The position numbers and the translations under genes are program-made. From positions 16,928,222-16,992,221 of the forward strand of contig JAFMSR010000010.1 of NCBI GenBank assembly GCA_022818135.1: a stretch of DNA of 64,000 bases, in the 5' to 3' direction. The DNA is from Saxidomus purpurata. Lineage: Eukaryota > Mollusca > Bivalvia > Venerida > Veneridae. Below are positions 55,627 to 64,000 of the stretch, in pieces. The stretch's first letter is position 1, and every line of letters begins with the position of its first letter. The notes beneath the pieces are model-generated. The model was not told the DNA's origin. It searched no databases and saw nothing but the letters and a program-made list of their open reading frames with translations.

Positions 55627-57800
55627 TGCACGAGACTTTCACTGATAATCAACATGCATTCCTGACACATTTACTCATATTCTCAGTTACTTAGAACTGT
55701 TACTTGTTGCCATACCTTGTTACATTATTATATACCGGTACAGGATTTTGTTGACAATATTCGGTTGTACTGAAATGTTTACCAATGTTTTTGTCTATTA
55801 AAGATACACAGTTGTTATTTGACAGTTACACTGTGAAATTAATTGCGCCATTCCAAAAGTACACACGGTTGATCTTTTTGCATAGATACACTGTTGAACA
55901 GTGGCTTTGGGCAAAGATTAAATTTGGTTCTAAGAAAACTCAAGAAATGTAGGATTTAAAGGTTATCATTATGAATACATGTATAATAGTTATTGCAAGT
56001 GATGTAATGTTTTTATGTTCTTCTGTAATGGATAAGGCAGAAAAAAATGTGTTTTCGATTGCTTTGCCAACAATTTTACGGTCAGTCAGTCAGTATCTTT
56101 TTTTTTCATTTTTACTCTTGAACACTTGAAAGTTATTTTTGTTTTATTATTTTCTCTTAAAAAAATGTTTGAGGTCAGCAGTAAAAAGTTAAAGGTCGGT
56201 CACGAGACCAGAAACACCTATTTTTTCTTTGGTTAAGTAAACAACATGGATTCAGATCAGACAGCATGCAGGAACTACCTGATCTTGATTCTTAGTTGCC
56301 AATACCTGACATTCTTTGTCTCATTTTTTGCTAATTTTGCATAAATGTTTGCATACAAATATTGATTGAAAAGTGTGGAATTTAACGTAACACATTGTAT
56401 ATACATTGTCATACAATATTAAAGGATTTCCATATCATTAAATAGTAGCTGATACACAATATGACATACTGATTATACTGTATACTGTATAAACACCTAG
56501 AAAAATCATGTTAAAGAATGGCTGAAATATGTTTGAAACAGGCTTTTAAACCTGACAGATTACAGAATTTAAGATCTTCTATACCTGCTGGCTGTTTTAT
56601 GGCAAAGGAAAAGGCTATTTCAGTTATTCAGTGTAAGGAATCTAATATTCCTTATTATTGTACAACTTCCTTTATTTATGCATTGTGATTGGTTTGTTGT
56701 TAATCACATGACCCGTTATATCAGAGGATATCACCTCACACAGTGAATATTCTAGTAAACAAAAGCATGCGACGTTAGCCTTATGCTACGATTGCTGCCC
56801 AATTATCAAAACTACTGCAAGAATTACTCTTGTTACTGTCAGTGACACAATAATTCAGTTTGCTTACATTGTATATTCATTACTTTAAATAAGCTTTTGT
56901 TTCATGGATACAATAGTACATTCATTTCTACTGTTAATAAAATAACTAAATATCAGTTTTATATTTTCTCACTAAATGGCAAAGTCTGCCATGGTCACAC
57001 ATCAAAAAATTCATTCGTTGTTATGTTTTTGCCATATGTAACAAAATACAGAAATGTGTAGGCAGAAACTTGTAATTTAAGTTTTAATTTTCCATATGAA
57101 ATTTATTGTGATTTCTTGGCTAGTTATTTTCACCTGACTGGGAAGAATCGAATGCTTGCACACTAGCATTGTAATAAGTACAATGTGTTCAAAGTATACA
57201 TTGAATTAATACTACAGGTGGGTCTTTGTAGATCATTATTGCTGCCAAGTGAAAATTGATGGAATTTGTTATACATTTTACTTGACCTTTTAAAGATATT
57301 GTCACAATGTTTTATTTTAATATCACATATTTTTGACTGACAGTAATTTTAATTTATTAATTTAACACAAGACTACAATAATTTATTTATGTGCAAACTT
57401 GAGACGATAATGTACAGCAACTGTGTTGAGGAATTGAAGGTACAATTAAGCCGACTTACCCTGAATTAAACATAGTGCAACCTTTCTGGAGCCTACACCC
57501 TTGGAAACATACAAATTTGTTCTAGGTAGAAAGATGTTGATCTCGATGGGACAGGAAAGAATGTGCCTGTTAAGGGAGGTTATTGCTCTAGGGAGGTGTC
57601 GTTGGGGGAGGTCAGACTGTACAACCTTATTACTCTAGTGTTCCATTCCCACCCAGTCATGTAAAAATAACTAGACAGTAACAATATCGTCCATAATGAT
57701 ACAGTATTAAATGTTTTACTTTTATATGTCATTTACAATGTAACTAGCCGACACTGTAAAATGTTTTCATTGCAATAAACAGATTTGTTACCTATAGTTT
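55627..57800 (+). other. EPS8: EPS8 3' UTR
   Basis: This AT-rich stretch lacks coding potential and extends to AATAAA at 57774-57779, the best candidate poly(A) signal. Earlier candidates are ATTAAA at 55797-55802 (short UTR of about 0.2 kb) and AATAAA near 56937. No repeat elements were recognised in it, unlike the flanking introns, which fits exonic sequence. The extent is inferred from the signals only. Confidence 0.6.
57774..57779 (+). terminator. Candidate EPS8 poly(A) signal AATAAA
   Basis: A canonical hexamer followed within 30 bases by a T/G-rich stretch (gtttgcttgttcc type). It sits just before the intergenic gap separating the convergent genes. Confidence 0.55.
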
Positions 57801-58499
57801 TGCTTGTTCCTTATACACCCAGATCATCTGTTGCAATTTAAAGATGGCTACTAAACTAGCCTGCGGTTCTTAAAGGCCCATCTAGACTGATGCCAAGGTG
57901 TCAGTTCATCTTGGCAGATAAAAGCCTGCTTGGTTTGAACCCTTCATCTCACCAGCATTGGCTATGGCTTAAAATTGATAGATCCACATATTTGTGATAA
58001 ATTTGTGGAAGTATGATGGCATAGTGGCCCTTATACTACATGTAAGTGGGCCTCTACTTTCTCATTATATGACGTAGTGACAAACTTTGAAAAGGATTCA
58101 GTAACGGCTGTCGTGGGGGAGGAGTAATGCACAAATTCAGAGCCTGGACTTTTCTCTACACATTATGTAATAAAACATAAAGTGAAAAAAGAGGAATAAA
58201 TTTGATGGTAGTTCAAAAGTGTTTCAATTTATATAATGTTGGACAGTTGACCTGACCATCTCCATATTTAGACTCCTACCCTACAGTATAAACTGCCAAT
58301 TCTCTTGCATAATTAAAACCCATGACCGTACACCAGTGAGAGGGTCAGTGACCACAAGTCTGCGATCATAACCACTTGACTACAGAAACAATCCTAACAC
58401 TGGTAAAATCAAACAGCTGATCATAACCAGGTTTAATAGCTCCAAGATCTTTCTTCTGAAATACGGGGGATGATCAAGTGCAATGAAGCAACAAACAAA
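57801..58499. other. Intergenic gap between convergent EPS8 and AKT1S1
   Basis: About 0.7 kb between the two candidate poly(A) signals. It contains a tRNA-headed SINE-like piece (see 58265-58400) and otherwise nothing recognised. Confidence 0.5.
58265..58400 (-). repeat. tRNA-derived SINE-like fragment
   Basis: Read on the - strand, it shows a box-A-like GTCAAGTGGTTATGATCGC followed by a box-B-like GGTCATGGGTTTTAAT, then GAGAATTGGCAGTTTATAC. The last part resembles the GAGAAAGTTGGCAGTTTCTTAC body found at 580-603 and 33450-33472. Degenerate. Confidence 0.5.
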
Positions 58500-58518
58500 A
58501 TATTTTTTTTTGAAAAGT

Positions 58519-58528
58519 TTTATTTATT
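58519..58528 (-). terminator. Candidate AKT1S1 poly(A) signal (overlapping AATAAA pair)
   Basis: The minus strand reads AATAAATAAA here, the last strong signal downstream of the AKT1S1 stop before the intergenic gap. Confidence 0.5.
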
Positions 58529-59430
58529 CAATAACAAATTTATTTCAATTTCTACCTATCTATCGTACACACATTTAAAAAAAATATGTCCATGACACCT
58601 TGGTTTTGTTAATGTAGTACAGTTAACAAATGGAAGGAAAATGTTTGCTAGAAAAAGTCTTTAAAAAATGCCTGTTTTAAAGGAAAATGTATTTTCTCAT
58701 CCCGAGTTTGCATTTCTTTTGTTGTTAAATTTGTTTGCTTTTAGCTGATCTTGGCACAAAAAGGCATATTACACTTTTGTTTTGCTCTTTTGTTTCATTT
58801 ACACATTACAAACATTAATACTGAGAATGAATGATCCTAAGATGGTCCTTCACCAAAAGAATTGAATACTTCTGGAAGTCTGGTTGACATGGCAACCCAA
58901 AGAAGAAAATTGATAAAAACAATGCAAAGCAAAAAGTACATTACATGTGCTGGAATATCTGTTAATTTTAACAGGCATGGCAAAAACTTGACTTGGACAG
59001 AAATCCATTCTAGCACAAAATTTCATATAAAAGGTGAACAGCTATCAAAAAGAAAATAAATGACAAAATTATTTTATTACCTGACCATTGTACAAAAGTG
59101 TAAAAACTGAAATACCACAAAAATGTTACAAAAAAAGTTTCAAAATTTCATATCTGATTCAGTTGCAAATTTAACACTTAATTGTTTTATGTGACAACTC
59201 CTCGTGCAAGAAATTTTTATTTGCAAATCTGGAGAACTGACACCTGGTTTATGAATAAGCACATTTTTTTGACAAAAGCATTATCAAAATGAATACATCC
59301 CCTATGCAAGAACACTGATAAAATGGTTCAAAAGGAAATTATACATATACATGTACAGACATGTACACTAGGAACATTATATACACTTAATATATACATT
59401 CCCAATTCACTTTCGATTCAATGGGTCCGT

Positions 59431-59556
59431 ACGTTTTATCCCTGCTGGCGTATACTGGCATACCTTTCATACAGCCAGGCAGAATCGAGGGCGCATTATC
59501 AGCAAAGGGAAATCGATAAACCGGTGTTTGCCAGTGTGGATGAAATGAATATCCTC
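59431..59556 (-). mobile_element. MITE, family T2, copy 2
   Basis: Inverted relative of 31639-31788. It contains TTTTATCCCTGCTGGCGTAT, CTTTCATACAGCCAGGCAGA and GCGCATTATCAGCAAAGGGA, and ends CCAGTGTGGATGAAAT. It lies in the AKT1S1 3' UTR and accounts for part of an open frame at 59323-59601, which is therefore not a gene. Confidence 0.75.
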
Positions 59557-60716
59557 AAATGCAAAACAGAAGTAACTCTTTCTAAATTTCACATTACTTG
59601 AGGATTCAGTGCAGTACAGTCGTAACTTGCATTAAATCTAAAAAAAAACCTGTTGTCGTAGTATACAAGAGTAAGCATAATCTGTACATAAATCCCTTTT
59701 TGATTTTTTTCAGCAGGTCTTTTAACACACCCTTCAATTGCAATTCAGATAAGTGCATGTCTTAGAAAGCATCTCTTTTCCGCTGTCAAAGTATGAACAC
59801 ATGACGTTCATCTCATTTTTCTGTTTTATCTTTGTTGTTGTCTTATTTTTTTCCCCGTCCCTTTTTTTCTTGACAACTATTTACATGCGTGACAGTGAAC
59901 ACCACTAAAACAGATAATATATTTTTAATTACTTCTTTTTATTTCATACTGGAATGTTTTAAATACAGTATGCTTTTTGGCTTTTTGACTGCAGCACTTT
60001 CAAAAAGCTGGAGGGCTTTTTAAGGCATCATGGTTGCAAGTAGAGTAAAATAGTAATCAAAATTACATGTGATAAACTCTATATGAGTAGATCAGGATAT
60101 AATCTGTTGTAATATTACACTAACCAACTGAAATGCATCAAGACATAAAACTAAACATGTTCACAGCATTGTTCCGATGCAAATGTCTACGTTTTACAAA
60201 TTTGTCTTCATAAACATGAGTTATTTTTGTTTTATTTGAAAGGTACATTTCATACAAAGTCATCCTAAAAAATATCACAGCGAAGTTTATACCATGAGGC
60301 CCTAGTGTCATGGACATGTTACAAAAGTAATTTTACAGATTCATAATTTTATTTGCTTCAAGCAAGAAACTATTATCCAAAAACTTTCCATTTCTTTATA
60401 ATGTTCACAACACATTTTCATCATATTTCCATCAAGATTTGAACAAACATACATATAATGCTGACTTGAATGTATCAAGAATTAACACATGATTGCATTG
60501 TCCCAAATAAAATTCACTGGCGATAACATAACAGTTGGAAGTTGCTTGTCTCATCAGGTAACATCAGTTAACTGATGAGAGCAGACTCTTGTGGTTTTAT
60601 TACCAACATACAGAGACAAATTTGCGAGACCTTCACCTATACATCAAAGAAGTTAAATTTGTAAAATGTACGAGGACATTAATATCATCTATTCCTGACA
60701 AAACTTACAGACTTAA

Positions 60717-60920
60717 TACAGTAAATTGGGTAATATGCGTGATGATTGTATTTTCACTATTTTTTTTTGCAAATTTCCCACTTTGCTAATTCAAAAATCT
60801 TGTGAAAGATTCATTTAACACAGATTTACTTTAAAAGAATTTTCTGTTCGCGAGTAGGTGACTAGGTCTACTCACAAATCACAGAATTTTAGTCACATGA
60901 AAAAGACCCAATTTACAGAA
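60717..60920. mobile_element. MITE, family T1, copy 2 (204 bp)
   Basis: TACAGTAAATTGGGTAATAT at the left and ACCCAATTTACAG at the right; same family and length as 20905-21112. In the AKT1S1 3' UTR. Confidence 0.72.
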
Positions 60921-61562
60921 GCAAAAAGTGCACATGATAAACCGAACTGTTAAGGCAGAATTACTTGCCGCAAGTAGAATAAAATTCATCATCATCATCA
61001 TCATCACTATCATCTTAAGACAGCCACAATTTTATGCCCAGAATTCACAATTTACTAGCAAGTTCACATTTAGTTTAAGCAAATTTGGTCGCATTACCTG
61101 TGCCATTAACTAACACTTGTCAGCAACAACAACAACAACTGTATCAATGTCATCTGTGAAAAAAAGCACTTAAAGCAAATTTCCTGCACCATTCTAGATT
61201 AAGGCCAATTTTTAATTGCATCATGTGACCCTGGTAAAAGTTGTTTCACTCCTTTCCAAGAACCAATCTGACTTAAAACAGCTGAGTAGCTGAATTTGGT
61301 CGCCAAGGTAACGTTTTAATCAAGTCCGACAAAATCCAAGCAAATGAGAACATTCTGTATAAATGCAGTCTCCTGGCAACAAACTATGTAAAAATCAACG
61401 TATCATTTTTCCAACATGACAATTTAGAAATGCCAAGAGCCGTCTATGGCTTTGATTTCACACTGGTGGTGGAATTATGTGAAATTCCTTGTATCATAGT
61501 AAAAATTCAACGTTAGTTTCGTAAAAAATATATCACACCAGAAGGGAAGACAACTAATGGCT

Positions 61563-61700
61563 TCATCGGTTGCTGAAGTCTCCGGTATTGAGTCTAGGTC
61601 GTGGACGATCACCAAAGATGTAGCGATTGTCGTCTGTAATACTTTGCTGTGCGAGCGCTTGCATACTTGCTGCAATCTGGTCAGGCTCCGATGGCGTCAA
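61563..61700 (-). CDS. AKT1S1: AKT1S1 last coding exon (Akt site)
   Basis: The acceptor (minus) cactttag precedes LTPSEPDQIAASMQALAQQS, then ITDDNRYIFGDRPRPRLNTG, DFSNR and TGA. The RPRLNT motif fits the Akt consensus RxRxxT. Human PRAS40 continues DFQKLKRKY; here the chain ends DFSNR, four residues shorter. Confidence 0.95.
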   Translation of the reverse strand: MTPSEPDQIAASMQALAQQSITDDNRYIFGDRPRPRLNTGDFSNR

Positions 61701-63955
61701 CTAAAGTGACATAATGAAATAAATTACTAACTGCAAATTACAATGTAAGTTTCCACATGAAAATAAACATCTACATTTGAAGACAACATTTTCCTGTCAA
61801 ACATCAGTGCTAGTTGTTTGAAAGTAGCAGACACAATATAATATAAAGACTTGAAAATTCTGGAACATTCTCTTAAAATCCATATGCTTAATGTACATAA
61901 ATCTAAAGCTGCTTGCTTTCAGAATTTAGTGAAATAATGTTTTTTAGAACTGTCTGAAATTAACATGTTTCAGAACAAATCCTCAAGTAAAGAGGTTTTA
62001 GTATAAATTTCTGAAAAGTATTGCTGTTTTTGAAATTATACAACTCCAAATTATGAACTCTTATAAACACTTTTGAAATCCCAATTTACAATGTAACATA
62101 TAAAGTGTAGTGGTGCCATTTAACCAAACTCACCCACATTTTCAGCAGATTTTCTCAATCTGATATGTTGATTTTCACTTATGTTGTTAATTCTAGCATT
62201 GACTACAATTTATGTTTTATATACATGTATATCATTTTGCAGAAATTTGATTTTTTCGCTGGAAACTGTGAGCAAGCACCTTTAACACGTGACTTGGTTT
62301 TCTAGACAAATACATAAAGTCCTTATAGCTTACATCTTCTGATTCATCCAGGAAGTCGGACTTCTGGGGACGGTTCCATGTTGGAACTGAGATTGGAACA
62401 GAAGAAGAATACGTCAGCTGAGGCTTAGATCTTGATCTTGGTATCTCCGCAATGAAGGATTCTACAAAGAAGATGAAAATATACATGGCGCCTAGAGATT
62501 TAGTTTTAGCAACTTTTTACCTATGAAGATCAAAGCCAGAGTTACTAGTTTTAGTCTGGACTGTATGAATGTTATTTTAACAAATGAAGATCATGACCAG
62601 CCTGCACATCCATACAGTCTAATCATGGCCTACATTGTTCGCTATTAATTCGAGAAATTTTAGATGATCACCCCTATGAACAATTAATGGTACAGCCTTA
62701 AATGAAAGATGGACAAGTCCATTTCAGAAATTTAGGGCACTTACCATCATCCTCTTCTTCGTCAGTAGATGAGTCGTCATAAAATGGTTCCTCACTCCCC
62801 ACACCATCAAAGGAAAACAGTGCTGGAATTGAAAACAAGAAATGCTGGATGGAAACAAAAAGTAAAGGAGCTCAAGCTTGCTAAATGGCCAGAACTTTTG
62901 ATTTGTTGTAACTTTAGCATTTAATTTAAACCAGTTACAGACTTAATATTTTCGCAACTTGTATTAAGAACTGTAAATGATAGCATGTTAGGTTCTGTAT
63001 TCATATCGAAGGTTTGTTGTGGTCTCGGTCATAATCCACTGAAACAATTCTACCTCTACACCACAGCTTTTTGCTTGCCACTAAAATACAATTGGTCTCG
63101 GCATAGCTGAGTAAAAAGTTGTTGCAAGGTACTTTCTGTGTTATATATGACACAATGATGGGACAAACACTTAGTTACTTACGATCGTCATTATCTTGCT
63201 CTAAAGTTGGGGGCAGAGATTTAATCCTGCTCAGTGACTTCTGAAAAAAGATCAAAACATAAACAACACCTACCTGGAACAATGCAAGCAGAAATGAACA
63301 TAGTGACCAATTGTTAAATCCCTAACAGTCCGTTTAAAACTAAATATGTCTTTCTTCCAAAGCCATCTATTCCAAATGGACAATTTTTGTCTTATTACTT
63401 TGCAAGCTGCTTTGAACAAGGTTTGACTGGTTCATGTTTGCTGTTTGCAGAGCTCTTGGTAGAAAGTTATACTTCCTCAGAATTAAAACCAGTCTATGTA
63501 AAAGACACAGTCTATATAAAAGACACGGTCTATATAAAAGACACAGTCTATAAAACAGATACATTATGTTATGTTCTTTTCCGGTAGATTTAAAGGAGAA
63601 ATATTTGTGTGAATTATTAACAGCTGAATTTTCCTTGCACGTAATAGTTTATTTCCTAAAACACAATCTTTTGGCAATATTTCATTTTTTTTTTCTGAAG
63701 GCAGGAACAAAAAATAATTTTTACATAATCACATGTGTAGCAAGCAAAACTCTACCCATAAAATATGCAGAAAAAAGAAGACTTAACGAATTTAGTTTAA
63801 CTTAAATATAGATACAGTGTATATGTTAATCGTTTGACAATTTTCTGTTCCCAGCATTCTGACCTGCTGCAAGTTTTGTTATATACGATAATTTAGCCTC
63901 TTTCCTACCTTCTTTGCTGGAGATTTCCTTGCTTCCGTTGACCTCTTTGAAGAAT
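61563..63955 (-). CDS. AKT1S1: AKT1S1 (PRAS40) orthologue, 5'-partial, 5 exons visible
   Basis: Coding join on the - strand: 63955-63909, 63240-63183, 62822-62745, 62461-62334, 61700-61563, with consistent phases (148 residues plus stop). PRAS40 is a subunit, substrate and inhibitor of mTORC1 whose block is relieved by Akt and mTORC1 phosphorylation. Visible hallmarks in order: a Ser/Lys-rich linker; LFSFDGVGSEEPFYDDSSTD with the TOS-like FSFDG (human FVMDE); SSSVPISVPTWNRP (human SLPVSVPVWG, containing the mTORC1 site); and the C-terminal DQIAASMQALAQQS and FGDRPRPRLNTGDF (human DRIAASMRALV and FGDLPRPRLNTSDF, containing the Akt site Thr246). The N-terminal part lies beyond base 64000. It is the orthologue of Drosophila Lobe. 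Confidence 0.94.
61701..62333 (-). other. AKT1S1 last intron
   Basis: A 633-bp GT..AG intron; nothing else recognised. Confidence 0.8.
62334..62461 (-). CDS. AKT1S1: AKT1S1 exon with SVPISVP-W motif
   Basis: The acceptor (minus) ttctttgtag precedes SFIAEIPRSRSKPQLTYSSS, then VPISVPTWNRPQKSDFLDES and ED, with donor gtaagc. The serine in VPISVP aligns with human Ser183, the mTORC1 site. Confidence 0.94.
62540..62744 (+). repeat. GATCATGATC-family repeat in AKT1S1 intron
   Basis: Contains AGATCATGACCAGCCTGCAC, ATCCATACAGTCTAATCATG, GAACAATTAATGGTACAGCC and AGATGGACAAGTCCATTTCA. It abuts the exon at 62745 with only about ten bases to the donor. Confidence 0.6.
62745..62822 (-). CDS. AKT1S1: AKT1S1 exon with TOS-like and acidic region
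   Basis: It encodes LFSFDGVGSEEPFYDDSSTD then EEEDD. FSFDG is placed where the human protein has the TOS motif FVMDE that docks on Raptor. The acidic Ser/Asp run parallels the human SDPESTDDGSLSEE. The acceptor is attccag and the donor gtaagt. Confidence 0.92.
63183..63240 (-). CDS. AKT1S1: AKT1S1 small linker exon
   Basis: The acceptor (minus) cttttttcag precedes KSLSRIKSLPPTLEQDNDD, with donor gtaagt. The phases match both neighbours. Weak sequence conservation; support comes from the splice sites and frame. Confidence 0.85.
63241..63908 (-). other. AKT1S1 intron with 18-bp tandem repeat
   Basis: A 668-bp intron. At about 63491-63560 the 18-bp unit AGTCTATATAAAAGACAC occurs four times with minor changes. 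Small frames across it are repeat translations. Confidence 0.8.
63909..63955 (-). CDS. AKT1S1: AKT1S1 upstream exon
   Basis: The acceptor (minus) ccctgtag precedes SSKRSTEARKSPAKK and the donor gtagga. A 47-nt basic Ser/Lys-rich linker exon in the correct phase. Upstream exons lie outside the window. Confidence 0.8.
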
Positions 63956-64000
63956 CTACAGGGAAAAGAAAGTTTGTTCATACCTTAGGTACCATTTATT

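Larger units (their letters stand above)
58500..61562 (-). other. AKT1S1: AKT1S1 3' UTR (about 3 kb)
   Basis: AT-rich, no credible frame, between the TGA at 61563-61565 and the poly(A) signal pair near 58520. It contains two MITE copies (59431-59556 and 60717-60920), a (TCA)n run at about 60988-61010 and a (CAA)n run near 61122. The full extent is inferred; shorter 3' ends are possible. Confidence 0.5.

Noticed and set aside
59323..59601. 92-codon plus-strand frame in the intergenic/3' UTR area
   Set aside because: About 40% of it is the T2 MITE copy, and it runs antisense through the AKT1S1 3' UTR.

Overview
The window is nuclear DNA from an animal, most likely a bivalve mollusc. The evidence is AT-rich sequence, large spliceosomal introns with GT/AG borders, two metazoan signalling genes broken into small exons, and introns packed with short inverted-repeat elements, tRNA-headed SINE-like pieces and 150-bp tandem arrays of a kind I associate with bivalve genomes. 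The taxonomic call is inference. The repeat families are named by structure only, since no library search was possible.

From 1 to about 57.8 kb the + strand carries one gene, an EPS8 orthologue (EGF receptor pathway substrate 8, an actin capping/bundling and Rac-signalling adaptor). I could trace 19 coding exons whose phases agree at every junction. They encode the end of the PTB domain, a proline-rich/basic linker, the central helical domain, a tandem-repeat linker, an SH3 domain, a second linker, a C-terminal SAM/PNT-like domain and a basic actin-binding-type tail ending at a TGA at 55624-55626. The 5' end (start codon and most of the PTB domain) lies before base 1. The joined coding sequence is 3066 nt (1021 residues plus stop) with exon 4, or 2568 nt without it. 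Exon 4 is a 498-nt phase-symmetric exon and so a plausible cassette.

From about 58.5 kb to the right edge the - strand carries the 3' part of an AKT1S1 (PRAS40, the mTORC1 substrate/inhibitor) orthologue. Five coding exons are visible, with the TOS-like motif, the SVPISVP-W motif and the C-terminal Akt-site motif RPRLNT. The gene has a long (about 3 kb) 3' UTR. The two genes converge tail to tail, with candidate poly(A) signals only about 0.75 kb apart.

The rest is intron and UTR sequence. Features there include three copies of an AGCTCACCTGG-type element, a 1.1-kb AGCTCGACTTTT element, a hAT-type MITE with an 8-bp target duplication, several foldback/MITE elements (some present twice), tRNA-derived SINE pieces, a 27-bp minisatellite of about 1.1 kb, and a 2.2-kb array full of TCAAGGTCA motifs. 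I found no evidence of nested protein genes, rRNA, CRISPR or prokaryotic content. The most interesting items are the cassette exon with a MARCKS-like basic tract, an intronic copy of part of EPS8 exon 8, the coding minisatellite in exon 10, and the transposon-borne nuclear-receptor-type motif array.
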